This document shows, piece by piece, positions 47,100-58,588 of a stretch of DNA of 64,000 nt; position 1 is the stretch's first letter; every line of letters starts with the position of its first letter. A program made the position numbers and the translations under genes. This DNA is from Bactericera cockerelli (lineage: Eukaryota > Arthropoda > Insecta > Hemiptera > Triozidae): the NCBI GenBank assembly GCA_024516035.1, contig CM044958.1:45481929-45545928 (forward strand), in the 5' to 3' direction. Below the pieces are notes generated by a model that worked only from the letters and a program-made list of their open reading frames with translations, was not told where the DNA came from and made no database searches.

Positions 47100-48230
47100 T
47101 AATTTTATTGTGATTCATTTTATTTATGACGTTTAATTAAAACTCCATTTTAATATCACCTGTCTCCTCGCTCTATCTATCTCTCGCTTTCGCACACTTT
47201 TTCTTTTTAAATATATCAGAAAAAAGCAGTACCTAAATTAGTCTGTAATTTTTATGCGCGCCCATTTTCTTATGTAGTTATACAATGCGCAATTCACACA
47301 GAGACCTGGATTCACATCCACACTATTATTATTATTAGGTGTACCCGGAGTTACGGTTCAAGGCAAGGCCTTATATTTATTTTTTCTAAACCTACTCTAC
47401 ATAACGAGGCACATACATACATATTTTTAGGTTGGAACTTGGCGCCAAAGAATTATTGCATGCATCAGAATAATAATCATCAGAACTTTTTGCACAGTCA
47501 ACAACTCAACATCAAAAGAGGACTTGGAAACCCCTTGAATCCAGCATTTGGCTCTTGTTACCCAGACTGTTGCTATGAGCTGATGCTTTAAGTCACCTCT
47601 GTAAGAGAACCTAGAGGTCAGTGGCTCGAGTCCCTTGTAGCGAATATTTAACAAGGCCAGTTTCAATAATTGTTATGTCAACATTTTGACTAACACAGTT
47701 AAGATAAATAATTATTTTTTTCTCTTATTTTCGTAAAACATGTTCTATGCATGTAGGTACATATTCTGTATCCTTTGAACAATAAATAAATTACAGCAAT
47801 GTACCTAATACATACTATACATGACACTATTTACCTATTTCCTCAGTTCTAACATACATAAGTGGACACAACCTTGTTACAAGAAGGAAAACAAACAGTG
47901 TCAGAAAGGTATCAAGGAACAGAATGTAAACAACGCCAACGCTACAATGGACTGGGGAAGAAAACAAACTTCTCATTTTAACACTTGTTTTTTGCTGACG
48001 TTTTTAGTTTACATTTTTCCACTTGGATTCCTATTTTGCGTTTTAGTCATTGCATACTTAATTGTAATTATTAATTTATTACGTACATAGACTACCGAAA
48101 AAATCGTCATAGATATTGTAGAATTTTCTTTAAATTTCCACGATTTTTATTATTATTGTATGATCTGATTGCAGGGTTTTCAGTGAAACCCTAACAATTA
48201 ACACTGCGACCTAATTAGATCTATTGTGAC
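47100..48230. other. Mixed repeat relics, no gene seen
   Basis: A degraded SINE family C copy is at about 47570-47690 (GGTCAGTGGCTCGAGTCCCT). The remainder is AT-rich and unassigned. Confidence 0.45.
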
Positions 48231-48234
48231 CAGT

Positions 48235-48474
48235 TGATTCTATTTGATTTTAACGTCCTGATTGAGATAGATAGTCGTAGGTTTCACACTCGATGCGCTG
48301 GGAATGGTACCACCTACCCAAATTAACCTCACCTAGCCTGGGTAGGGCTGGAAATGGCAGCATCACAAGTTTGGAGGGAACAGAATTTTCTTCGAAAAGT
48401 CTGCTCCATTCGGGGATCGAACTCGAGATCTCTGGACTACGGGTAGTAGTCACAACCATTACGCTACGGAGGCT
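48235..48474 (-). repeat. SINE family A
   Basis: Plus strand: GATTTTAACGTCCTGATTGA, CTACCCAAATTAACCTCACC, GGGGATCGAACTCGAGATCT and ACAACCATTACGCTACGGAG. Confidence 0.82.
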
Positions 48475-48537
48475 GGCACTGTAATTTCCATTACAGTGTC
48501 TACAGTACTACTTACTATTTTTTTTATCAAATAAAAA

Positions 48538-48707
48538 TCATCATCATAGGGTGGCGTCATCGTGAACGATGGTACCTAGACAGTGGAGGAATGACTCAGC
48601 ACTTCTACCACTGTCTTTACAAGGAGGCAAGTAATTGACAAGGGCCCCCAGAACCAAGAGAATGCTGGTATACTCCCTGCTTATAGTCCCACAGCTATAC
48701 TAATAAG
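48538..48707 (-). repeat. ATG-tailed VNTR SINE, short copy
   Basis: Body plus less than one 38-bp unit. Possible 8-bp target duplication AATAAAAA at 48530-48537 and 48708-48715. Confidence 0.75.
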
Positions 48708-48959
48708 AATAAAAAATTATAAATATGTATTTTGTCTTAAATTTATCATTAGTTCATTATCTAGTACCTACCTTTTAAAAATAAATAAAAATAACCTTTG
48801 CATAGCCCCTGGACATTCTTTATTACCGCTAAGCTATTGTTGCCTTGAAACAGGAAGTCTTGTTGAATTCCCCTTAACGAGTAGTTAGGGAGATAGGTAG
48901 ATACTCTCGGGTAATTAATACGAAGTCATTAACCTAAAAAAATAGTAGAGGAAAAACAG

Positions 48960-49180
48960 ATTCATCAAAGTTAATGTTAGCCAGCGTCGATGGCGCGTTG
49001 AATGGTTCTCGTAGGATCACCGAAGTTAGGCAACGTCCAGCGAGGTGAAGACTTTGTGATACTGGCATTCCGGCCCAGTTTAGGCTGGGTGAGGTTAATG
49101 TTGGTAGATGTTTTTGGAGTTTTCTGCGAATGGAGGGTAACACCCCCGTCGTGATATGACCGTGCAGTTGAAAGCGAAGT
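48960..49180 (+). repeat. 5S rRNA-headed SINE
   Basis: GCCAGCGTCGATGGCGCGTT, GGATCACCGAAGTTAGGCAA (5S box A region), GCTGGGTGAGGTTAATGTTG and GGAGGGTAACACCCCCGTCG. Confidence 0.78.
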
Positions 49181-49221
49181 TAAACCAATAAAAATGTTAG
49201 TACGAATTTAGAACAAGCTCA

Positions 49222-49560
49222 CTTTCCTTCTTCTTCTTCTTGTTCCTCTCCTAACGGAGGTTGGAAATCACTTCGGCTATATCATTCTTGTTGCTCGCAA
49301 TCCGCATCAACTCCTGATCATCAACTCCACACCATTCTCTCAGATTGCTCCCCCATGACTTCCTTCTTCTTCCTCTGCCTCGCTTTCCCTCGATCTTCCC
49401 GTTCAATACAAGATTCAATAGCTTATATTTTGTTCCGCGCAGCACATGTCCTAGGTATTCCAGCTTCCTTTTCTTGATCGTGAAATCCAGCTCGGTGTTC
49501 TTATCCATTCTTCTCAGAACCTCAATATTTGTCACTTTCCTATGGACAGTAATAATTCTC
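49222..49560 (-). pseudogene. 3' end of an RTE-like LINE
   Basis: Minus-strand translation contains KRKLEYLGHVLRG, KIEGKRGRGRRRKSW and LREWCGVDDQELMRIA, then ISNLR and a stop. These are typical of the C-terminal region downstream of the reverse transcriptase in RTE-clade and related LINEs. The 3' end is an AAGAAGAAG microsatellite tail. 5'-truncated, so non-autonomous. Confidence 0.8.
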
Positions 49561-49572
49561 TTTTTATTTCAA

Positions 49573-49705
49573 TGGACGACCTCAGTAGCTCAATCGATAA
49601 TCCGGCGGACTCATAACCTAGTGGTTGATGGTTTGAGTCCTAGTATGGCAAATATTTAACAAGGCCAGTTTGAGTCATTGTGATTAACACAATTATGATA
49701 AATTA
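49573..49705 (+). repeat. SINE family C
   Basis: GACCTCAGTAGCTCAATCGA, GGTTGATGGTTTGAGTCC, AACAAGGCCAGTTTGAGTCA. Directly upstream of the LINE 5'-truncation point. Confidence 0.72.
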
Positions 49706-50364
49706 TTTTGAATGATAAAATATTATATATGTAGTTTTTGAAGGCTCTTGTGGGGCATAAATTCGTTTGGGGCAAATGTCTTTTTGTTATATTCGAGAAA
49801 TAGATGACAGTTACCCTGTTTAAATCTAGATCGTGCGTTAGACTTTTGAAAAGACCATGCTGAATAAAATCCAAGACGGTTATGACATTCAACAACGTTT
49901 TTAGTATAACTGTCCAAATAAATGAGAAGAGAATTAATGCCCTTTTTCTTCTGTACAGAGGTGAAAATATAGTCATTTGACGAGTTTCATATTCAACCCA
50001 AAGAACTACACCCACAATTCTGCCCCAAAATGAAACATAAAGAATCCGGATTTTTCTTAACCAACTTGACCCCTATGTTGAAAATAAGAATAACATCATA
50101 AATATTCATTTATTTTCGGAAACGTCTAAAGATTTTGTAGTAAGTTCGGACACAACATTAGTTTGTATATCTGTATATTATTTAAATATATGTGTGACCG
50201 AGAAGGCGGCTTGCGATTTTCTTGATAGTAATACAATGAAAAGTAATACAGTGAAAATATTCTAATAGACTCGGGCCAGCAGCTAGCATATACAGGGACC
50301 GCCAAAAAAAAGGAGCCACTCGAAATATCTAGAGAACGGATTTAAATTTTGTGAAAAACTAAAA

Positions 50365-50470
50365 CAGGCTGGGTAAGATTGATGTGAGTCGCTGGTACGA
50401 TTCCCAGCGAAAGGGTAAAATCCCCGTCCTGACTACATCAAATCAGGACGTTAAAATCAAATAGAATCAA
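50365..50470 (+). repeat. SINE family A fragment
   Basis: GGCTGGGTAAGATTGATGTG, then CCCGTCCTGACTACATCAAA and AAATAGAATCAACC. Confidence 0.7.
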
Positions 50471-50644
50471 CCGCTCACAATAGATCTAAAAAGAGCACAA
50501 TAGATCTAAATGTGCTTCTCTTGTACACAAAATAAAGATATATAGGAAAAAATTCCGAGCCGCCATGTTGGTTAAATCGTACTAAGCGGCAGACATTTTC
50601 TTTGTTTCAACGTCTTCCCTTCTCGGTGAAATATCGCGTGATGT

Positions 50645-51280
50645 CATGACAGAGAGAGAGAGAAAGAGAGACCAAATTGAGTGTAAAAGAGAGAGAGAGA
50701 GAGACCAAATGGAGTATAAAAGAGAGAGAGAGAGAAAAAGAGAGTGGGAAATAAAGTAAAGAGGGAAAAATAGTGGGGAAAAGAGAAAGAAAAAGGGAGA
50801 TACCAAGAGAGAGAGGGAGGAAGAGAGAAAGAGGGATACACGAAAAGAGAGAGAAAGGAAGAGAGAGAAACAGTAGCAAGGATAAAGTGAGGAAGGAAAC
50901 TGAAGAAAAGGGGGAGAGAAGTGGAGAGGAAGAGAGGAAGAAAGAGGGAGATACAAAAAGAGAGAGAGAGAGAGAGAGAGAAAGAAAACGAGAGAGGGAA
51001 ATTAAGTTAAGGGGGAGAGAAGTAGAGAGGAAGAGAGAAAGAAAAAGGGAGACACCAAGGAAGAGAGAGAGAGAAGGAGATAAAAAAGGAGAGAGGGAAG
51101 TTAAGTGAAGGGGAGAGAAATAGAGAGAAAGAAACAGGGAGATACCCAAAGAGAGAGAAAGATAGATAGATAGAGAGGGAGAGAGAGAGAGGAAGAGAGA
51201 GAGAGAGAGAGAGAATAAAAGAAAGAGTTAGAAGAAAAGGGGGAAGAGAGAGAAAAGGAAAAAGAGAGAGTTACTAGAAC
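50645..51280. repeat. GA-rich purine tract, about 630 bp
   Basis: (GA)n with recurring longer units (GAGAGAAAGAAAAAGGGAGA, AGTTAAGGGGGAGAGAAGT). The frames over it in both directions are low-complexity artefacts. Confidence 0.93.
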
Positions 51281-52012
51281 GGTTAGCTGACTTTTGAATG
51301 GTCAAATGCCACGCATTCACAAAGTGCCCAAAACATACAATACGGGGGTCTCTGATAATTATCAGTGCTTTCATGGAGCTACCCTGAGTAAGTTACGTAT
51401 GGCTGGTACTCCTACCTACTTTGCTGAGTAGAGAAAGCTACCTAAATAGTACTTTTGTCCACTAAGAAAATACAGGGTGGGTGAGAAAAACCTGATGATT
51501 TTAAAAACAAATTTTTGTTTGACTTTAAAGAAAAGAAATGGCGATTTATTTTGATGTAGGATTCAAAAATAATATGGATCAAATTTGTATATCCATGTTG
51601 ATCGACAACATACATGTAATAGGACAATATAGGACATAGACTGTGAGAGTAAAGGGACTTTTTAGTCTCATTCTTCCAGGATAAAAGAGTATTGTATTGT
51701 ACAATTGTACATTTCTTTGTACATACCTAATTACCTATGAATCTCTTGAACCGGATACATCCGATTTCGATAAAAACAATTGTATGTGTGTGCTGAACAC
51801 TTAAAGAGACCCTTAGAACACTATTATCTTTTCTCTAAATTAAATCAATTATATTATATAAAAAATATATTTGGAATTCGAACATTTTAAACTATTTCAA
51901 ATAAAATATTTCACTGAGATCTTCTGGGACTGGACATGCGCCCACAATGCTTGCGGCGTTGCCCTTCTGTATCTCAATGCTACTTACTTTACTTTCCGTG
52001 TCCAGTTCTGGT

Positions 52013-52697
52013 TCATATTTTGTCCATCCAGAAAAGAGCTGTCTGGATGGCTGTGTCATTTGCATAAAAAAGGTCTTGTTCTGTGCAGGGTCTCTCTAGA
52101 AGGGGACAAACAAGTAAATGTGCGGTGTCTTGCAGTGTGCCACATTCACACTGTGTATCCGTGTTGGCAGGTAAAATACCCCATTTTTCCAGGTTTGTTT
52201 TGCACCTCGCCACTCCAACTCGCAAGCGGTTCAAAGTCCTCCACACTGGATAGGGAAGGTTGCTTCCAGGGGAGAGTTCTTCTTGAGGCTCTGGATGATG
52301 CGGGAGAGTCTCTTTCCACTTGGATAGGCGAATGCTTTCTGGTGGATCTTGGATTTGGTTTGATCTTGCGAGGAAACTTTTCCTTGATTTGAGTCTTTGT
52401 GGTGCGGGTTGATGGTCATGGAGTGAGTGTCTAGGATCTTCTACTTGTTTCTTGCGTTCCACATCTCTAGCTACTTCTCTCCTGATATCAGGTGGAGCGA
52501 TACCGATGAGAGGGTATAGTTTTGAGATGGGTGTGGGTCTCAAACATCCACTAATGATTCTTGCTGACTCATTGATAGCTACATTTACTTGTTTAACATG
52601 TGCTGATGCCTCCCAAACAGGCGCAGCATATTCCGCCGCCGAGACACAGAGGGCCAACGCTGATGTTCTGAGAACTGAAGGTTTTGCACCCTGAAGG
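52013..52697 (-). pseudogene. LINE: C-terminal part after the reverse transcriptase
   Basis: Continues the plus-strand reverse transcriptase: GAKPSVLRTSALALC, then AEYAAPVWEASAHV, ESARIISGCLRPTP and GIAPPDIRREVA. It ends with a cysteine-containing segment (CECGTLQDTAHLLVC) like the C-terminal zinc-knuckle-type motif of jockey-like elements, then a stop at 52013. Confidence 0.88.
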
Positions 52698-52903
52698 TTT
52701 TTGGGGGTACAAATGAAGGAGCCTCCACGAAGATTGCTATTCAAACGATATAAAAAGAGTTACCACCGCAATCGGGCGTACCCTGGGCAACGATTCTAAA
52801 TCGGCAAATCCTTCGAACACCAGTTCAAACTCATATTCTATTCATCTTCTAGTCATACAAACAATCTGTGATTTTATTTTCTGTCTTCCTCTACACTCTG
52901 TAA

Positions 52904-54035
52904 ATGGTTCTGTCAAAACGGTCCTTTTCAGGACCAACCATTTTGATGATCTCAATCAACATTGAGGGAATATCTAAAGATAAGGAAGTTTTATTATCTG
53001 ACATGTGTGCTAAACACAAATGCGACGTGCTTCTGATGCAGGAAACTCATAGAGGACCTACATTCCCAAAACCAAATATTTCTGGTATGGAACTGATTAT
53101 TGAAAGACCACATGAAAAATATGGGAGTGCTATCTTTGCTCGTCCCGGACTAAACATACACTCAGCTGCCTTCACGGAATTCAATAATGTGGAAATCCTT
53201 ACAATCCGCACATCCAACTTCTCAGTCACATCAGTTTATAAACCTCCAGGTGAAGACTTTGCTTTTAAGGAACCTGACAACTTCAACTATAATGACATCA
53301 ACTTTATCCTTGGTGATTTTAATTGTCATGGGACTGCATGGGGCTACAGAGAGACGGATGACAACGGAAGACAGTTAGAGTTGTGGGCAGACCGAGGACA
53401 CTTACAACTGATACACGACGCAAAACTACCGCCTTCATTCATTAGTGCTAGATGGAGAAGAGGATACAACCCTGACAACATCTTTGTATCAAGTAAAGTT
53501 GCACCTCAATGTAAAAAAGAAGTTGGTGATGCTATACCCCGTTCCCAACATAAACCAATATTGTGCAGTTTCGGTGCTGTTATCAAACCGGAAGAATCAA
53601 TTTTCAAAAGGAGATTTAATTTTAAGAAAGCTAAATGGGAAAAGTTTGCTAGAAAGCTTGATAATAAGGTTGAAAGTGTTCCTCCAATACCACAAAACTA
53701 TGATGTCTTCATCAACATGGTGAAGATAGTGTCCAGGAGAACTATTCCTCGAGGATGTCGAACCCACTACGTACATGGACTGACAGCAGATTCTGTCCCA
53801 CTTCTCAACCGTTATCAAAAACTCTATGAGGAAGATCCTTTCAGTGATGATACACACGAAGCAGGAGAAAGACTTTTAACAGCCATTGCCGAAGAACGAA
53901 CATCAAGATGGTGCAATCTCTTGGAAAACTTGAACATGGCACAGAACAGTAGACCTGCGTGGCAACTCTTGAAAAATCTCAGCCAAGACCCAACTGAAAG
54001 GACAAACAAATTTCCAAATGTCACGTGCAGCAAAC
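52904..54035 (+). pseudogene. LINE: apurinic-like endonuclease domain
   Basis: Opens with ATG at 52904. NIEGIS near the start, LLMQETH, GDFNCHGTAWG and SQHKPI are the ordered motifs of the APE-type endonuclease of non-LTR elements; the usual SDH is SQH here, a variant I have seen in related elements. No gag-like ORF precedes it. The frame is lost at about 54018-54035 (FPNVT), where it must shift by one base to enter the reverse transcriptase, so the copy is inactive unless frameshifting is used. Confidence 0.85.
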
Positions 54036-55189
54036 CAAGTGGCATCCCAACTACTCAAAAACGGAAAAGCCCCTGGAACAAAAAGAAAGGAAAAGTTAAT
54101 CATGAGAGAGGACGAAACTAGCCAGCTAAGTGAACGTTTCAACATGGTTGAGCTAAGATCCGCCATCCATATGATGAAACCAAACAAAGCTCCTGGTATC
54201 GATGACCTGCGGACAGAGCAAATCAAACAATTTGGACCTAAAACCTTAGAATGGCTACTGCAGATGATGAACAGCTGCGTCCAAAGCATGCAGATACCTA
54301 AAGCCTGGAGAAAGGCTAAAGTTGTAGCTTTGCTTAAACCTGGCAAAGACGCTAATGACCCCAAAAGCTACCGACCCATATCATTGCTCTGTCACCTCTA
54401 CAAACTATTGGAAAGAATGATTCTTAACCGTATTGCACTGAAAGTTGACGAAAAGATCATCAAAGAACAAAGTGGTTTCAGGCCAGGAAGATCTTGTACA
54501 TCCCAAATACTGAACCTCACCCAACATATTGAAGACGGGTATGAAGAAAAACTAGTCTCAGGAGCAGTATTTGTAGATCTTACAGCCGCTTACGATACTG
54601 TGAACCACCGTATTCTTCTGAAAAAACTGTATAACACGACAGGAGACAGCAAACTCACACGTATGGTCGCCGTCTTTCTGCAGAACAGAAGATTTTTCGT
54701 CACACTCAATGGAAAGAACAGCAGATGGAGGATACAGAAGAATGGCCTGCCCCAAGGCAGTGTTATTTCCCCCATACTGTATAATATATACACCAACGAT
54801 CAGCCCATACCAGAAAAAACAAGAACTTTTATATACGCCGATGACACTGCAATAGTAGCTCAAGCGGAATCTTTCACCGAAGTGGAGTCAACGCTGACAA
54901 ATGCCCTGCAAACAATGACCAAATTCTATGAAGCGAATCATCTAAAACCAAATCCAGGGAAAACACAAGTATGCGCATTCCATCTTCGCAACAGAGAAGC
55001 CAAAAGAAAACTCAACATCATGTGGAACGGTGAAACACTTGAAAACTGTCCAGCTCCTAAATACCTTGGAGTCACCTTAGACCGCACTTTGACCTTCAGA
55101 GAACATTGTAAAAAGCTGAAAGGTAAACTAACAACCAGAAATAACATCCTCCGAAAACTGGTTAACCAAAAATGGGGTGCAAAACCTTC
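54020..55189 (+). pseudogene. LINE: reverse transcriptase domain
   Basis: NKAPGIDDLRTEQIK, KPGKDANDPKSYRPISLLC, SGFRPGRSC, FVDLTAAYDTV, GLPQGSVISPILY and the catalytic FIYADDTAIVAQ occur in order, so the palm is intact. It breaks off at WGAKPS (about 55190), where the insertion ends because of the inversion. The missing C-terminal part is on the other strand at 52697-52013. Confidence 0.92.
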
Positions 55190-55799
55190 ATCTCAATGCT
55201 GATTCTCTGATATAAATACTGTCCAGCCATCTTCATTCCAGATTTATCTACCAACATTGCTCCTATTTCTTGAACAAAACGCCTCGCATCTTCACAGAAA
55301 ACACCCATTGTCTCTACCGCAAACCCTACAAATGTATACTGATCACACAGTTCTGCATATTTTCTTTTCTTGTTTTTCGAAGCACATTTAGCAGCTGCTC
55401 CTCTAGATTCAACTGATCTTTTTATGTTAGAGGGAGCCAAAGTATCCGTGCAAGTAACATCCCATAAAACATTTTTTCCGTTTGACCAAGGTACAATAGA
55501 TGTGCCATCTGGTCTAACCGAAGTGTTGGATGTTAGACCTGTCGGTTCAAGTTGGCATGGTATATCTACTGAAGCAAGAGCTCTTTTTAAAACATTGTTG
55601 ATTGAGCTATGTCTACTGAATCTCCCTGTACTTTTTTGACAGTTCAACGGATGGATACCTCAATTATATTTAAGAAAGTTTTAAAGTACAATATTTTCTC
55701 CATATTTTTCCAAGACTATAAAGAATTGAATATTTTTTTAAATTCTCACTTCAATTTTGACTTAACATGGGGTTGCAACGTTTTTAAAATGCAAAAATA

Positions 55800-57345
55800 A
55801 TTTATCGACACGTTTTCCAGGAACAAAGCTTTGAAGTTTTCCTGAGCTGAATTCTTGGCATAGTTCGCGATACAATGACCCATGTTGCATTTTTAATATA
55901 ACAAGCTGTTTATTCGTACTGCTTACCGTGTCTTTATTACTTCCGAGAAATTTCTAATAATAAAAATTGGAAGTATGTATATTATTGTTCGTTTTTTGTG
56001 AGAAAAAATATTGTTTTGGTCCCAATTCAATTTTTTTCATTGATAATCTGGATAAAGAGAACCTGGATAGAAGAGAAACCTGGATATAAGAGAACCTGGG
56101 TTAAGAGAACCTGGATATAAGAGAACTCTTCTGGAACTCCGACCAGTCTATAATAATAAAATAATAACGTTTTGACCCCTCTACTGCCAATGCATGTGTA
56201 AGTGTAATACAACTAAGTGGGTTTCGTAATTGATGGCTGCAATGATGGTTTTGAACAGCCCCAGTGACCCCAGTGTAAACATTGAGGTCAGTAAATGTAG
56301 GTGGGGGGACTTGGAAATATTATACCACGTGGAATAACAGCCCCACCCCGGAATGGTCCCCCAACCCCAAAGCAAAATATGGACTAGAATAATGAACACG
56401 TGGTCAAAAGGTTGGGTGGAAGAGGTAGCCATAGGCAATAACCCCGCCCTTTAGTTAAGACATAATTATGTTTGTATAATTTTTTCTATTCTTTTTCCTT
56501 TTTTATTGTATATATTGTTTCCATTTTTTCAAAAAAATCTAAAAAAATCTATCTTAAAAAATCTTCATTGTTATAGTTATAATAATGATTTGTATTGTAC
56601 ATAATTATGTCTTCTTATCTAATAAAGTGTTTAATAATAATAATAATAATAATAATTTTACCTCTATGTATGTAACTTTTTACCCATGTAAGACATAATA
56701 CATAGTATTATGTATTCCATTTATCATCACAAAATATTAGGCCTACTAACAACTACTCTGTACTATTTTTTTTTAGGTATAAAGGTAAATTCATTTTCTA
56801 AATTCTATTGAAATATAATCAAAATTACATACGAGCAATTACCGTGTAGCAAATCACAAGAAAAGTTGTTTCTTGGTAACATTCATGTCTCTAAAACATA
56901 ATCATGTTTTTTTATAAACGGATTGCGAATCCATTTTTATAACACGCGGACCTACTTAAACTATAAACTAAATTATTACTTAACTAAAAATATTTTTCTT
57001 TTAATATTGACTTGTATGTTTACTATCTTAAAGAATCTCAAGTACAATTATAAAATTTAGTGCAAAATAATTACTAAAAAATGAATTCACAAGTTCGCGT
57101 CAGAACTTACTTTTGCCCATTCAAAACAATACACTAAATTCAAGACTCCTGTCGACAAAGGTTTATCAAAATAATGAAATATATATATTTTTTTTTTTTT
57201 TAAGTGTGTCAACATTTTATTGTGATGTTATATACACTGTAAAAAAAAAGATTACATTTTTAATCCAGTTTTAGTCAGGAAATTGATTATTGAAATTTCA
57301 TTTTTACTTAAGCATGGAATGAGGAAATATCAATTAATTTCCCCC
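55800..57345. other. AT-rich sequence with short repeats
   Basis: 56050-56125 holds four or five copies of AACCTGGATATAAGAG. 56150-56660 looks like the 3' end of an unidentified plus-strand repeat that ends in an AAT microsatellite. Nothing coding could be supported. Confidence 0.45.
57216..57221 (-). promoter_or_regulatory. Original polyadenylation signal of the fusion gene
   Basis: AATAAA on the minus strand, followed after about 20 bases by an A-run. It lies about 125 bases beyond the left edge of the hAT element, in what was the 3' UTR before that insertion. A weaker ATTAAA is at 57259-57264. Confidence 0.5.
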
Positions 57346-57353
57346 CTAATATT

Positions 57354-58452
57354 CATGCGCGGATATAGGGGGGGGCACGGGGGGCACGTGCCCCCCCAGA
57401 TTTTTTCGGTAAGCGGTGTTTCTCAAATTTCGTTATACCTAATCCTGTAAAAAAAAGATCTCAATGAGTTAGGGGGGCACGGGCCCCAAAATAATTCCCA
57501 ATTCTAAGACTACTCACGTTTAAAAACAGATCTTAATGAGTTAGGGGGGCACGGGCCCCAAAATAATTCCCAATTTTAAGACAAATCCCGTAAAAAAAAG
57601 ATCACAATAAGTTAGGGGGGCACGGGTCCCAAAATAATTCCCAATTCTAAGACTAATTCCGTAATAAAAAATCTCAAAAAGTTATGGGGGCATGGGACCC
57701 AAAATAATTCTCAATTCTAAGACTAATCCCGTAAAAAATAAAATCTCAATAAGTTAGGGGGGCACGGGTCCCAAAATAATTCTCAATTCTAAGACTAATC
57801 CCGTAAAAAAAAAAAGATCTCAATAAGTTATGGGGGCACGGGACCCAAAATAATTCCCAATTCAAAGACTAATCCCGTTAAAAAAAATCTCAATAATTTA
57901 GGGGGCACGGGCCCCAAAATAATTCCCAATTCTAAGACCAATAAGAAGTAACTAAATAATAAAGTTGTCAAATCCACACAGATTGTCCGAGAAACCTGAA
58001 AATTTATCTATAGGTCTATTTGGATCAGGGAATATATCTCTAGGGTTTAGCTACACGGGGTAAGGACACATTTTTCTACCGAAATGACATTTTTTTTCTC
58101 AAAATTTGTCGTGACAGCTCCACGGCGGCGGCGTATCAACTCAAAAAGAGAAGGTTTTAAGCAAGGGTTCAAGTTTTCATTTGAGATATCAATCACAAAA
58201 TTCTGAGGAGCCGTTCTTGAGCTACGTTGAGTAAGGACATAAAATGGATGGGTAAACAAAAAGTATTTACGTTTTTTGACCTGAATGACAATTTTTCTCG
58301 AAATATGTCGTGACGAACTATCAACTCAAAGCGAGAGTGTTTTTGCAAGGGTTGGAGTCTTCATTTGACATATTGATCGCGAAGTTCTGATGAGCCATTC
58401 TTGAGCTCCAGTAAGGACAAGAAATGGATGGGTGACACGAAAAATATTGACA

Positions 58453-58488
<36 letters not shown>

Positions 58489-58588
58489 GGGGGGTTTGAT
58501 GGGCTTGCGAAGCGGCGGGTGCAACCCGCTAGTTAGGTATATTGTGCGATTGTGCCCCCCCGGTACAAGAGGGCTATATCCGCGCATG
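57354..58588. mobile_element. Non-autonomous hAT element, copy 3, at the stop codon of the fusion gene
   Basis: 15-bp inverted termini CATGCGCGGATATAG / CTATATCCGCGCATG and an 8-bp duplication CTAATATT at 57346-57353 and 58589-58596. 1235 bp, with the same array of 70-bp units, unique part and TG microsatellite as copies 1 and 2. No transposase ORF. Confidence 0.95.

Larger units (their letters stand above)
51982..55189 (-). mobile_element. Non-LTR retrotransposon insertion with 5' inversion (twin priming)
   Basis: Flanked by ATCTCAATGCT at 51971-51981 and 55190-55200. In the minus orientation the 3' part (52697 to 51982) is sense and ends in an AAGT-type tail. The 5' part (55189 to about 52700) is inverted and reads on the plus strand. 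Both parts meet the same point of the element (GGTGCAAAACCTTCA), so the full element sequence is present but rearranged. This is the pattern produced by twin priming during target-primed reverse transcription. Confidence 0.88.
51892..55659 (-). pseudogene. Retroelement-associated ORF split by a LINE insertion
   Basis: The upstream half (about 55659-55190) encodes GRFSRHSSINNVLKRAL, RPDGTSIVPW and WDVTCTDTLAPS, then FVGFAVETMGVF. The downstream half (51981-51892) encodes IQKGNAASIVG and ends in TAG. Without the inserted element and one copy of its 11-bp duplication, the two halves are in one frame. The RPD...DVT spacing recalls a PD-(D/E)xK nuclease core. This family is common as the tail or companion of invertebrate retroelements, which I infer here. 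The 5' half is preceded by an in-frame stop. Confidence 0.7.

Noticed and set aside
50582..51149. Long Leu/Ser-rich frames on the minus strand
   Set aside because: Translation of the GA tract; stops are simply rare in such repeats.
56181..56438. 85-codon minus-strand frame and the overlapping plus-strand frame
   Set aside because: Probably the 3' end of an unidentified repeat with an AAT tail; plus-strand frame contains stops.
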